Shown in pieces: positions 46,951 through 55,413 of a stretch of 60,305 bases of DNA. Location of the stretch: contig WTGH01000060.1 of NCBI GenBank assembly GCA_011523655.1, forward strand, positions 71,174 to 131,478. Reading direction: 5' to 3'. A model generated the notes under the pieces. It searched no databases, had not been told where the DNA came from, and saw only the letters and a list, made by a program, of their open reading frames with translations. Numbering within the stretch: position 1 is the stretch's first letter; every line of letters begins with the position of its first letter. The position numbers and the translations under genes are program-made. Source of the stretch: Rhodospirillaceae bacterium. GTDB taxonomy: Bacteria; Pseudomonadota; Alphaproteobacteria; Bin65.

Positions 46951-48180
46951 TCACCCGATGGTGCCGTCGGCGGCCCAGGTGTCGAAGATTTCCAGCGCCG
47001 TCTCGGTGAATTCGGCGTCGTTGATATGGCAGTCCAACTCGGTCATTTGGACGGGCGGGCGGACGGCTTTGCGCAGCGCGTCGGCGAAGGCCGCCATGCC
47101 CGCCGGGTCGTGGGCCTCGTAGCCCGCCCGGTCCCATTCCACGATGCCCTCGTTGGGCAGGATGAAATGCACCGGCCCCGTGGCCTGCGCCAGCCGCCGG
47201 CCGACCTCGCGGGCGATCTCCCGGCGCTCGTCCGCGGTGAGCAGGCCCGACTTGATCAGCCGGTTGTGGGTGTGGAAGGAGCGGTCGGCGAAGCGCGCCG
47301 GCGTCTCCTGCCAGGTCGGGACGTGGACCAGGCTGAGATAGCCCGGCGCGACGATCTGCGGAACCCCGGCCCGCCCGGCGCCCAGCAGCCGGTCCTCCCC
47401 GGCCTCGACGATGGAGCCCATCATCCGGTTGCCGACCTCGACGAGCAGGAAATCCATGACGCAGCAGAAGCCGCCCTGCGCCGCGATGCTCTCGAAGGCC
47501 ATGCCGCCCATGCCGGTGGCGTGGAAGATCGCGACCTCGTAGCCGCGGTCCTCCAAGGCGGGCTTCAGCGTCTTCATGTAATGCATGGAGGCCGAGCCCA
47601 GCGAGGTCATGCCGACGACGGGGCGCCCGCCCGCCGGCGCTTCGGCGGCGCGCGCGGCGCCGAGCACGGCCCCGGCCGCCTGGCTGAGCGTCGCCTTGCA
47701 GACCGAGTTGAGCCCGTAGAGGCCGCCCGCCCACAGGATCATCTGGATGTCCGCCGACAGCCGGCTCGGCGGGATCAGCGGCGAGAAGGAGACCGTGGAG
47801 ACGACATATTTCGGCACCCCGAGCGGCAGCGCCTTGCAGATGTCGAGCGCCGCGTCGGTCCCCATGGTGCCGCCGAGGATGACGACGCCGTGGACCCTGC
47901 CCTGCCGGTGCAGCCGTGCGGCGAGCGCGGCGGCGCCCCTTGCCATGATCTGCATGGCGGCGTTCTCGTGGCCGGTATCGAGCGCTTCGCGGATCGAGCT
48001 GCCGCCGGCTTCGGCGACGGCGTGTTTCGAAAAGTCGACCGGAACCGCCGGCTCGCCCTTCACGCCGATATCCATGGTGAGCACACCGCCGCCGAGCGCC
48101 CGGATCCGCGCCGCGATATAGGCGAGCTCCGGGTTCTTGGTGTCGTAGGTCCCCACGACGAGGATCGTCTTGTCGCTCAT
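46951..48180 (-). CDS. Tm-1-like (UPF0261) ATP-binding protein
   Basis: A 409-residue protein of the UPF0261 family, sharing its N-terminal domain with the plant Tm-1 virus-resistance protein. Start TILVVGTYDTKNPELAYIAA, glycine-rich GVVILGGTMGTDAALDICKA, and the C-terminal CVMDFLLVEVGNRMMG are typical. Bacterial members often stand next to TIM-barrel partners or sugar/aromatic catabolism genes; no partner is visible here. ATP binding is expected, enzymatic activity unknown. Confidence 0.82.
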   Translation of the reverse strand: MSDKTILVVGTYDTKNPELAYIAARIRALGGGVLTMDIGVKGEPAVPVDFSKHAVAEAGGSSIREALDTGHENAAMQIMARGAAALAARLHRQGRVHGVVILGGTMGTDAALDICKALPLGVPKYVVSTVSFSPLIPPSRLSADIQMILWAGGLYGLNSVCKATLSQAAGAVLGAARAAEAPAGGRPVVGMTSLGSASMHYMKTLKPALEDRGYEVAIFHATGMGGMAFESIAAQGGFCCVMDFLLVEVGNRMMGSIVEAGEDRLLGAGRAGVPQIVAPGYLSLVHVPTWQETPARFADRSFHTHNRLIKSGLLTADERREIAREVGRRLAQATGPVHFILPNEGIVEWDRAGYEAHDPAGMAAFADALRKAVRPPVQMTELDCHINDAEFTETALEIFDTWAADGTIG

Positions 48181-48290
48181 CGCCCTGCCCCGCTTGCCCG
48201 GCGCCCGCAGTCATAGCATCGATTGCGTGCCCCTTCGACAAGCTCAGGGCAGGCCCTTCGACAGGCTCAGGGCAGGCGCTCGGTACGGCT

Positions 48291-48415
48291 CCCTCGATAC
48301 GCCCCTCGATACGGCGCGCTGGCGCGCGCCTACTCGGGATGAGGGGTTTGTGGAATTTACCCCTTTCACCCTCATCCTGAGTAGCCCCGGCCCCCGGCCG
48401 GGGCGTATCGAAGGG
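48291..48415. repeat. Dispersed inverted-repeat element, family B, copy 3
   Basis: A 125-bp element beginning CCCTCGATACG, with CTACTCGGGATGAGGGG and its near inverse CCTCATCCTGAGTAG, ending GTATCGAAGGG. Just to its left (about 48,233-48,275) are two copies of the CTCAGGGCAGGC-type unit found in tandem at 1-75. With the family C element it fills the 480-bp gap between the Tm-1-like and VOC genes. Confidence 0.75.
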
Positions 48416-48461
48416 CGGGTTTCTTTCCGGCCGCGCCATCGGGCGCTACAATGCTGAACCC

Positions 48462-48627
48462 GTATTCCTCCCCTTTTCAGAGGGGGAGGCCCGGACAAGA
48501 ATCGGGGTGGGGGTGAAGTGGCGTCAGGTGTGCAGCGCCGTAACGCGCTTGCCGGGACGTGTCGACGGCACCCCCATCGACCTCGCTGCGCTCGGCCACT
48601 TCCCCCTCTGAAGAGGGGGAAGGATAC
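48462..48627. repeat. Dispersed inverted-repeat element, family C, copy 2
   Basis: A 166-bp element with the same plan as 35,421-35,585: CCTCCCCTTTTCAGAGGGGG at the left, GAATCGGGGTGGGGGTG, CACCCCCATCGACCTCGCTG, and CTCTGAAGAGGGGGAAGGAT at the right. It ends 34 bp before the VOC gene start. Confidence 0.8.
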
Positions 48628-48660
48628 GGAGGGCGCCGGCACACGAACCAGGAGGCACCC

Positions 48661-49275
48661 ATGCCGCGCGGTGTGATCGATTATGAGGCGCTGGCCGGGC
48701 CGTGGGCGCAGGGGCTGCGCAGCAAGGCGCCGGACGGGGCGCTGCCCTTCGACATCCGCAAGATCGGGCATGTGGTGCTCTATGTTGCCGACCTGGAGCG
48801 TTCGGTCGATTTCTACACCCGCGTGCTCGGCTTCCGGGTCTCGGACGTCTATCCGGACACGATGATGGACGGCGGCATGGTCTTCATGCGCTGCAACGCG
48901 GACCATCACGGTGTCGCCCTGGTCGGCGGCGGCGCGCCGGCTGGGGAGCGCGCGGGCCTGCACCACCTGGCCTTCGAGGTCGCGACCATCGACGAGGTGC
49001 TGAAGGCGCGCGCCTGGCTGGAGGAAAACGGCGTCGCGATCCTGTTCGAGGGCCGGCGCCGCGCCGGCGCGCAGGTCGCCGTCGAGTTCCGCGACCCGGA
49101 CGGCCACTGGCTGGAGATCTACTGGGGCCTCGACCGCGTCGTCCCTGACGGCCCTGGCGGCCCGATCCGCCCGCCGGAGGAATGGCGCGAGGTCTTCAGC
49201 CTCGAAGACGCCATCGACGACGCCCCGCCGGGCCAGGATACGGCGCTGGCCGACCCGTCGCTGCGGCGGAGGTGA
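48661..49275 (+). CDS. VOC-family (glyoxalase/dioxygenase fold) protein
   Basis: A 204-residue vicinal-oxygen-chelate protein. IRKIGHVVLYVADLERSVDF with the first metal ligand H37, HHLAFEV and DGHWLEIYW with a Glu ligand form the metal site of the fold. Most like the extradiol-dioxygenase/glyoxalase branch; substrate unknown. A strong Shine-Dalgarno AGGAGG precedes the ATG 48,661, preferred over an upstream in-frame start that lies in the family C repeat. Confidence 0.82.
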   Translation: MPRGVIDYEALAGPWAQGLRSKAPDGALPFDIRKIGHVVLYVADLERSVDFYTRVLGFRVSDVYPDTMMDGGMVFMRCNADHHGVALVGGGAPAGERAGLHHLAFEVATIDEVLKARAWLEENGVAILFEGRRRAGAQVAVEFRDPDGHWLEIYWGLDRVVPDGPGGPIRPPEEWREVFSLEDAIDDAPPGQDTALADPSLRRR

Positions 49276-49317
49276 GGGCAGCCCGCCCGCTCCTCCATCC
49301 CGCCCGGTCCGGAAAAT

Positions 49318-49393
49318 TGGCGCCCCCAAGGGGAATCGAACCCCTGTTTCCGGCGTGAGAGGCCGGCGTCCTAGGCCGCTAGACGATGGGGGC
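49318..49393 (-). tRNA. tRNA-Glu (anticodon CTC)
   Basis: On the minus strand: acceptor stem GCCCCCA pairing with TGGGGGC, a D-arm with TCTAGCGGCCTAGGA, an anticodon stem CCGGC/GCCGG around the loop CTCTCAC giving anticodon CTC, a T-arm with GGTTCGATTCC, and an encoded 3' CCA (TGG at 49,318-49,320 on the plus strand). 76 nt in all. It reads GAG codons. Confidence 0.96.
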
Positions 49394-49616
49394 GCGGCGG
49401 CGGCGGGGGAGCGATAGCGCAGCGCGCGCCCCGCGGCAAGGGGCGCGGCAGGGGGCGCGGCACGGGGCCCGGCAGGGGGCCGGCCCGGCATTCGGGCGGA
49501 CGCGGGCCCCGGGCGACCGCGAATTGTACCGGTTATGTTCTTGAAATTCCGGGGCGAGGGCCCATATTCCCCGCTCCGCCCGCCGGCGCCGCACTCCGCC
49601 GCCTGCCCCGACAGAT

Positions 49617-49728
49617 CATGACGGATCATGACATTTCATGACGTTTCCCGGACTCACCGCTACCCTTCTTTGCCACCCCGGAAACAGGCCCCGGGGGCGC
49701 GGCATGACGAATCATGACATTTCATGAC
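49617..49728. repeat. Two 26-bp TCATGA-containing repeats
   Basis: A 26-bp sequence containing ATCATGACATTTCATGAC occurs at 49,617-49,642 and, with one change, at 49,703-49,728. Each holds two TCATGA palindromes 11 bp apart (for example 49,625-49,630 and 49,636-49,641), so a repeated operator is possible. The second copy ends 42 bp before the enoyl-CoA hydratase start. The rest of the 377-bp gap after the tRNA (49,394-49,616) is GC-rich with several GGGGCGCGGCA-like repeats and no gene. Confidence 0.6.
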
Positions 49729-49770
49729 AGTCCCGGCACCCTCGCCGCGCAACCGAAGGAGCGCCGGGTG

Positions 49771-50643
49771 ATGAACGAATCGGGGATTGAATCGGGGACT
49801 GAATCGGGGAGCGTATCGCAAACCGCACTGGAATCCGCCGCGCCGGCCAGCCGCCACGTCCGCCTCGAAACCGGCCCCGAACGCCAGGGGGCCGTCGCCC
49901 ATCTCGTGCTCGACCGGCCGGAGAAGCGCAACGCGCTCAGCCTGGAAATGTGGCAGGCGATCCCGCCGCTGGTCGCGCAGGCGGCGGCCGATCCGGCGGT
50001 CAAGGCGCTCGTCGTGCGCGGCGTCGACCGTACGGCCTTCGCCGCCGGGGCCGACATCGGCCAGTTCCACGAGCGCTTCCGCAGCCGCGACACGGCGCTC
50101 ACCTACATGAACGCGGTGGGCGGGGCGGCCGGGGCGCTGGCCGACTGCCCGAAGCCGGCGATCGCCCTGATCCACGGCGATTGCGTCGGCGGCGGGGTCG
50201 AGCTCGCGATCGCCTGCGACCTGCGCTTCTGCAGCAGCGGGAGCCGCTTCGGCATCACGCCGGCGCGGCTCGGCATCTGCTACAGCATGGCCTCGACGCG
50301 GCGGGTCGCCCAGGCGATCGGCCCGTCGAAAACGAAGGACCTGCTGTTCAGCGGCCGGCTGATCGACGCGGAGACGGCGCGCGAGTGGGGCCTCGCCGAC
50401 CGGGTGTATGCGCCCGACGACCTCGACCGCGAGACCGCCGCGTTTCTCGATTCGGTGTGCCGCAACAGCCAGTACAGCATCCGCTTCGCCAAGCGCGCCC
50501 TGCGCGAGATCGCCGCCGGCGCGGTCGAGGAGCCGGAGACCCTGCGCGACCTGCGCCTCGGCGCCAGGGAGGCCGGCGACCTCGAAGAAGGCATCGCCGC
50601 CTACCTGGAAAAACGCCGGCCGGTGTTCGGGTGGAACGGGTAG
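49771..50643 (+). CDS. Enoyl-CoA hydratase/isomerase-family protein
   Basis: A 290-residue crotonase-fold protein. Oxyanion-hole residues are near A92-G93 (FAAGADI) and G140-G142 (DCVGGGVELA). The first catalytic Glu is E144, but the second, normally in a PExxLG motif, is replaced: P164-A165-RLG. So it may be an isomerase, hydrolase or other crotonase rather than a true hydratase. The N-terminus has a 12-bp DNA repeat (49,777-49,812) coding ESG(I/T/S) three times. The ATG at 49,771 is chosen after GAAGGAG. Confidence 0.82.
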   Translation: MNESGIESGTESGSVSQTALESAAPASRHVRLETGPERQGAVAHLVLDRPEKRNALSLEMWQAIPPLVAQAAADPAVKALVVRGVDRTAFAAGADIGQFHERFRSRDTALTYMNAVGGAAGALADCPKPAIALIHGDCVGGGVELAIACDLRFCSSGSRFGITPARLGICYSMASTRRVAQAIGPSKTKDLLFSGRLIDAETAREWGLADRVYAPDDLDRETAAFLDSVCRNSQYSIRFAKRALREIAAGAVEEPETLRDLRLGAREAGDLEEGIAAYLEKRRPVFGWNG

Positions 50644-50690
50644 GCGCAGGGGCTCGATCTCGCTTCGAGCCTGAAGCCGTTCACATCGTG

Positions 50691-50792
50691 TTGCCCCGGA
50701 CGGCCGCAGGCCGATCCGGGGACCAGAGCCACGAGCAGAGGCCGTACCAAACGACTCTGGACCCCGGCTCTCCCTCCGGTCGGCCGGGGAAG
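50691..50792. repeat. Family D palindromic element, copy 2
   Basis: TTGCCCCGGACGG at the left and CCGGTCGGCCGGGGAAGCA at the right, with GACCAGAGCC and its inverse region GACTCTGGACCCC inside. Resembles the element at 11,704-11,803. It follows the crotonase gene. Confidence 0.5.
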
Positions 50793-50902
50793 CATGGATG
50801 GTTGCGGGAGGATTGGAACGGAGAAACCGGCGCTTAGGGCGGGACTCCAGGCGGGCGCTCCCTGCAAAAAGGCCGGCATCGCTGCCCGCCATGCATCATA
50901 TA

Positions 50903-50939
50903 CAGTTGCAAACTGACGTAATATCAGTTAATAACTGAT
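50903..50939. promoter_or_regulatory. Palindromic operators before the Fic gene
   Basis: Two palindromes sharing the half-site CAGTT: CAGTT-GCA-AACTG (50,903-50,915) and the 17-bp ATCAGTTA-A-TAACTGAT (50,923-50,939). They are 31 bp before the Fic start, in AT-rich sequence where the promoter must lie (GCATAATGG just downstream). The Fic protein carries a C-terminal winged helix and may itself bind here. Confidence 0.6.
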
Positions 50940-50969
50940 TTAAGATCGGTTGCATAATGGATATGTTGC

Positions 50970-52118
50970 ATGCTGTTCCGCTACGAGGCGCCCGGTCCGG
51001 ACGAGCGGCGGGTTCTCGACCGGATCGAAGCGATGCGCCACGACCTTCGATACTATGTCGCGCAATCGCCCCGCCGATGGACGGGCCTTCTGGCGCGCCT
51101 GACCCGCGCCCGCGCCATGCGCGCGTCGAACAGCATCGAGGGGATCAACATTTCCACCGAGGATGCGATCGCGGTCGTGGACAACGAGGAGCCGGGAGAC
51201 GCTGACAAGGCCACCTGGCAGGCCGTGGAAGGCTATCGGTCCGCGATGGATTACATCCTGCAGCGATGCCGCGACGACAGCTTCGTTTTCAGCACGGATG
51301 TATTGCTGGCGGTCCATTTCATGATCACGCAGCACGACCTCGACGCCAACCCGGGAAACTTCCGGCCGGGATGGGTCTGCGTGCGGAGCTCCGAAACCGG
51401 CGAGATCGTCCATGAAGGCGTCGACCGCGATGCGTTGGAGCCGCTGGTGGACGAACTCGTCGACTACCTGAACGATCCCGAATCGCCGCCGATCATCGTC
51501 AAGGCCGCGATGGTCCACCTCAACCTCGCCATGCTTCATCCGTTTTCCGACGGCAACGGCAGGGTCGCACGCTGCCTTCAGACCGCGGTGCTCGCCAACG
51601 AGGGGATCGTGGCGCCGATCTTCTCGAGCATCGAGGAATATATCGGCCGGAACCAGCAGGCCTACTACGACGTGCTGGGCGAAGTCGGCGGCGGCGGCTG
51701 GAACCCGCAGCGCGACAGCCGGCCCTGGATTCGGTTCTGTATCCTGGGCCACTACCGGCAGGCGCAGACGCTGCTGCGCAGAACATGGGAATGGGAGAGA
51801 TTGTACGACGCGTTTGCCGTGGAAGTTCACAGGCACGGGCTTCACGAAAGGACGGTCATGGCGCTGCTCGAAGCGGCGACCGGAATCCGGGTGCGGAATT
51901 CCTCCTATCGCGCCTCGGCGGATATTTCGAACAACCTGGCAAGCCGCGATCTGAAAAATCTCGTGGACGCGGGTCTTCTCGAAGCCCGCGGCGAACGACG
52001 CGGACGCCACTATGTCGCCGGCGCGAGCGTCAGGCACATCCGGGAGCAAACGCGCCAGCCAAAATCGTCGGACGATCCGTTCGAGGAGGCCGAACGGCAA
52101 TCCGAAATGTTCTGCTGA
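50970..52118 (+). CDS. Fic-family AMP-transferase with C-terminal winged helix
   Basis: A 382-residue Fic protein. The active-site motif H190-PFSDGNGR198 matches HPFx(D/E)GN(G/K)R, so transferase activity is expected. The auto-inhibitory motif S53-NSI-E57-G58 in the N-terminal helix makes it a class II (intramolecularly inhibited) Fic. The C-terminal part (about residues 290-370) looks like a winged helix (SYRASADISNNLASRDLKNLVDAGLLE), as in Fic proteins that control their own gene. Targets unknown. Divergence from surrounding gene content suggests a mobile, toxin-antitoxin-like module. Confidence 0.88.
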   Translation: MLFRYEAPGPDERRVLDRIEAMRHDLRYYVAQSPRRWTGLLARLTRARAMRASNSIEGINISTEDAIAVVDNEEPGDADKATWQAVEGYRSAMDYILQRCRDDSFVFSTDVLLAVHFMITQHDLDANPGNFRPGWVCVRSSETGEIVHEGVDRDALEPLVDELVDYLNDPESPPIIVKAAMVHLNLAMLHPFSDGNGRVARCLQTAVLANEGIVAPIFSSIEEYIGRNQQAYYDVLGEVGGGGWNPQRDSRPWIRFCILGHYRQAQTLLRRTWEWERLYDAFAVEVHRHGLHERTVMALLEAATGIRVRNSSYRASADISNNLASRDLKNLVDAGLLEARGERRGRHYVAGASVRHIREQTRQPKSSDDPFEEAERQSEMFC

Positions 52119-52155
52119 CAAATCCGCAGCACGCCCATACGGCAATTTCGGAGGT

Positions 52156-53376
52156 TTAGACCTCGCCCCCGCCGCCTCCGCCGCCCGCCGGCACCCCGGC
52201 GCTGCCCTGGCTCATCAGGCCGCGGTAGATTTCGTCGTCGCCGATCACGCCGATCATCCGGCCTTCCTCCATCATCAGGACCGGCCGGCCGGTGCAGTGG
52301 CGCAACTCGATCGCCGTGCGCATCCTGAGGTCCGGCGTCGCGGCGCAGATGGTGTCGCCGGCGAGCGCCGAGGTATCCATCTCCGGCGTATAGTGCCGGA
52401 TCGCCGCCGGCGCGGGCTCGATGCTGGCTTCCACCGGCTCGCCCTTGTCGTTGAGGCTGAGGCGGTTGAGGCCGGACCAGTCGAGCCGCAGCGTCTCGCC
52501 GTCGCGCCTGATGTCGGCGACCGGCGTCATCAGCGAGCGGCAGCGCAGCACGTTGAGCGCGTCCATGTGGGCGACGAATTCGGCGACGTAGGCGTTGGCC
52601 GGGTTGAGCACGATCTCCTCGGGCTCGCCGAACTGGACGATCCGGCCCGCCTCCATGATCGCGATATGGCGGCCGAGCTTGAGCGCCTCGTCGAGATCGT
52701 GGCTGACGAACAGGATCGTCTTGCCGAGCCGGCGCTGGAGATCGAGCAGTTCGTCCTGCAAATGCTCGCGGATCAGCGGGTCGAGGGCCGAGAAAGGCTC
52801 GTCCATCAGCAGGATATCGGAATCCGTCGCCAGCGCCCGGGCGAGGCCGACGCGCTGCTGCATGCCGCCGGACAGTTCGTGGACATACTTCTCCGCCCAC
52901 CGGTCGAGGTCGACCAGCTTGAGCTTCTCGGCCACGATGGCGTCGCGCTCGGCCCGGTTGGTTCCGCGCAGTTCCAGGCCGAAGCTCACATTCTCATGCA
53001 CCGTGCGCCAGGGCAGCAGGGCGAACTGCTGGAACACCATGGCGATGCGCTCCATGCGCATGCGCCGGAGCGTGGCGGCGTCGCAGCCCGCCATGTCGAG
53101 CGCGCCCGCCCCGTCCTGCACCAGCACCGCGCCGCGGGTGACGCGGCACAGGCCGTTGACCGCGCGCATGAGCGTCGACTTGCCGGAGCCGGACAGGCCC
53201 ATGAGGACGCAGATTTCGCCGGGGCGGACGGCGAGCGAGGCGCCGGCGACGCCGACCACCGCGCCGGTCGCATCGTGGATGTCCTGCCGGTCCTTGCCGC
53301 TGTCGAGCATCTGCAGGGCGGCGCGCTGGTCGCCGCCGAACAGGATATCGACATCCTTCAGCTCGATCGCGTGAAT
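52156..53376 (-). CDS. choV: Choline/betaine ABC transporter ATP-binding protein
   Basis: An ABC ATPase of the ChoV/ProV type, 406 residues if it starts at the ATT at 53,376, or 384 from the ATG at 53,310. The first strand of the ABC domain (AIELKDVDILFGGDQRAALQ) lies upstream of that ATG, in frame and with no stop, so the ATG would truncate the fold; no ATG, GTG or TTG starts it. In ATG numbering Walker A is GLSGSGKST 38-46, then LSGGMQQ and ILLMDEPF, and a CBS-like C-terminal region ending in GGGGGGGEV. It follows choW by 3 bp. Confidence 0.85.
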   Translation of the reverse strand: MHAIELKDVDILFGGDQRAALQMLDSGKDRQDIHDATGAVVGVAGASLAVRPGEICVLMGLSGSGKSTLMRAVNGLCRVTRGAVLVQDGAGALDMAGCDAATLRRMRMERIAMVFQQFALLPWRTVHENVSFGLELRGTNRAERDAIVAEKLKLVDLDRWAEKYVHELSGGMQQRVGLARALATDSDILLMDEPFSALDPLIREHLQDELLDLQRRLGKTILFVSHDLDEALKLGRHIAIMEAGRIVQFGEPEEIVLNPANAYVAEFVAHMDALNVLRCRSLMTPVADIRRDGETLRLDWSGLNRLSLNDKGEPVEASIEPAPAAIRHYTPEMDTSALAGDTICAATPDLRMRTAIELRHCTGRPVLMMEEGRMIGVIGDDEIYRGLMSQGSAGVPAGGGGGGGEV

Positions 53377-53379
53377 GGC

Positions 53380-54231
53380 TCAGCCCCGCTGTCCGGTGCC
53401 GCCGCCGCGCTGCTTGCAGATGCGGTCGAGCAGGATGGCGACGATGACGATGGCGAGCCCGGCCTCGAAGCCCTTGGCGATGTTGACCGTGTTGAGCGCG
53501 CGCAGTACCGGGACGCCGAGGCCCGGCGCGCCGACCATCGCCGCGATCACGACCATGGACAGGCTGAGCATGATGCACTGGGTGACGCCGGCCATGATGG
53601 TCGGCATGGCGTGGGGCAGCTCGACCTTCCACAGCAGCTGCCGCCGGGTTGCGCCGAAGGCCTCGCCGGCCTCGATCAGCGGCCGGGGCACGCCGGAGAC
53701 GCCGAGATGGGTCAGGCGGATCGGCGCCGGAATCGCGAAGATCACCGTGGAGATCAGCCCCGGCACCACGCCCAGGCCGAACATGATCATGGTCGGGATC
53801 AGGTAGACGAAGGTCGGGATGGTCTGCATCAGGTCGAGCACCGGGCGAATGGCGTTGTAGAGCCAGGGCCGGTGTGCCGCCGCGATGCCGACCGGCACGC
53901 CCACGACGATGCAGATCAGGGTGGAGAACAGGATCAGGGTGAAGGTCTGGACCGTGTTCTGCCAGTAGCCGAGGTTGATGACCAGCAGCAGGGTGAGGAG
54001 GACGGCGACAGCCAGCTTCCACGACCGGTGCAGCCAGAAGGCGAAGCCGGCGAGCAGGGCGACGAGCAGGAGCGAGGGCATGGCCAGCGCAAGGCCGGTC
54101 ACGCCCTCGATCAAGAATTCCAGGGCATCGGACAGGTAGTCGAAGAACCAGGCCCCGTGGTCCAGCAGGACATCCACGAAGGTCTCGATCCACCTGCCGA
54201 GCGGGATCTTCTCGTCTGTCAGCCAGTCCAA
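53380..54231 (-). CDS. choW: Choline/betaine ABC transporter permease
   Basis: A 283-residue permease with six or more membrane segments. Coupling loop PLIEAGEAFGATRRQLLWKVELPHAMPTIMAG; paralogous to proW at 28,071-28,943. Middle gene of choX-choW-choV. Confidence 0.88.
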   Translation of the reverse strand: MDWLTDEKIPLGRWIETFVDVLLDHGAWFFDYLSDALEFLIEGVTGLALAMPSLLLVALLAGFAFWLHRSWKLAVAVLLTLLLVINLGYWQNTVQTFTLILFSTLICIVVGVPVGIAAAHRPWLYNAIRPVLDLMQTIPTFVYLIPTMIMFGLGVVPGLISTVIFAIPAPIRLTHLGVSGVPRPLIEAGEAFGATRRQLLWKVELPHAMPTIMAGVTQCIMLSLSMVVIAAMVGAPGLGVPVLRALNTVNIAKGFEAGLAIVIVAILLDRICKQRGGGTGQRG

Positions 54232-54350
54232 GGACTACCCCCCGGAAGGCATGGGCGGCCCTGTTGGCCCTCCCGCCCGCCGTCCGGGCGGCCGCGCAGA
54301 CGGCGGCGGGTGCCCCGCCTGCGCGGTTGCCGGTAGGGCGGGAAGGTCTG

Positions 54351-55298
54351 CTAGAGGCCCAGCGCCTTGTTGACGGCGGCCATGCCGTCGCCGCCGCTCA
54401 GGGTCGTCACGCCCTTGAGCCAGCCCTTCAGGATGCCGGGATTCTTCTTGAACCATGCCGTCGCGGCCTTCTGCGGCTCCTGCTTGCCATCGATGATCGC
54501 GGTCATGATCTCGTTTTCCATCGCCAGCGTGAACACGAGATTCTTCAGCAGCTTGCCGACATTCGGGCAGTCTTTGGCGTAGCCCTTGCGGACGTTGGTG
54601 AAGACCTCCGCGCCGCCGAAATTCGGTCCGAACCAGTCGTCGCCGCCGGCGAGATAGGTCATGTCGAACTTGGCGTTCATCGGATGCGGCTCCCAGCCCA
54701 GGAACACGATCCACTGCTTCTTGCGGTTGGCGCGCACGACCTGGGCCAGCATGCCGGCTTCGCTCGATTCGACCACCTTGAAGCCCTTCAGGCCGAAAGC
54801 GTTCTTCGCGATCATGTCCTGGATCAGGCGGTTGCCGTCGTTGCCCGGCTCGATGCCGTAGATCTTGCCTTCGAGCTGCTTGCTGTATTTGGCGATGTCG
54901 CCGAAGCTCTTGATGCCGCCGTCGGCCGCCAGCTTGTTGACCGCCAGCGTGTATTTCGCCCCGGTCAGGTTCTTGGCGATGGTCTCGACCGTCCCGTTCT
55001 CGCGGTACTTCTTGATGTCGCCCTCCATGGTCGGCATCCAGTTGCCTAGGAAGACGTCGATTTCGCCGCTGCTGAGGCCCTTGTAGGTGACCGGAACCGA
55101 CAGCACCTTCGCGCTCGGATTGTAGCCCAGCGCCTTGAGCACCACCGAGGTCGCCGCGGTGGTCGAGGTGATGTCCGTCCAGCCGACGTCGGAGAAGCGG
55201 ACATTCTTGCAGGATGCCGGATCGGCCGCCCAGGCGGCGGTCGAAAACAGCATGGCGGAAACGGCGCCCAGAGCCGCCAGTCGCACCCGTCTTGTCAT
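54351..55298 (-). CDS. choX: Choline ABC transporter substrate-binding protein
   Basis: A 315-residue periplasmic binding protein with a 24-residue signal peptide (ending AAWAAD). The mature part (CKNVRFSDVGWTDITSTTAA, VFLGNWMPTMEGD, EPGNDGNRLIQDMI and NKKQWIVFLGWEPHPMN-type stretches) resembles ChoX of rhizobia, which binds choline and acetylcholine. Being divergent from a choline dehydrogenase supports choline as ligand. Confidence 0.88.
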   Translation of the reverse strand: MTRRVRLAALGAVSAMLFSTAAWAADPASCKNVRFSDVGWTDITSTTAATSVVLKALGYNPSAKVLSVPVTYKGLSSGEIDVFLGNWMPTMEGDIKKYRENGTVETIAKNLTGAKYTLAVNKLAADGGIKSFGDIAKYSKQLEGKIYGIEPGNDGNRLIQDMIAKNAFGLKGFKVVESSEAGMLAQVVRANRKKQWIVFLGWEPHPMNAKFDMTYLAGGDDWFGPNFGGAEVFTNVRKGYAKDCPNVGKLLKNLVFTLAMENEIMTAIIDGKQEPQKAATAWFKKNPGILKGWLKGVTTLSGGDGMAAVNKALGL

Positions 55299-55413
55299 GG
55301 TAATTTCCTCCGATTACGGTCCCCGATTCGCGCTCCCTGACGGCGTTTCGGGGGGCGTTACGGCTATCATGGCGGCCAATTTGCCGCAATAGCCGGGGCG
55401 GAAGGATACCCGG

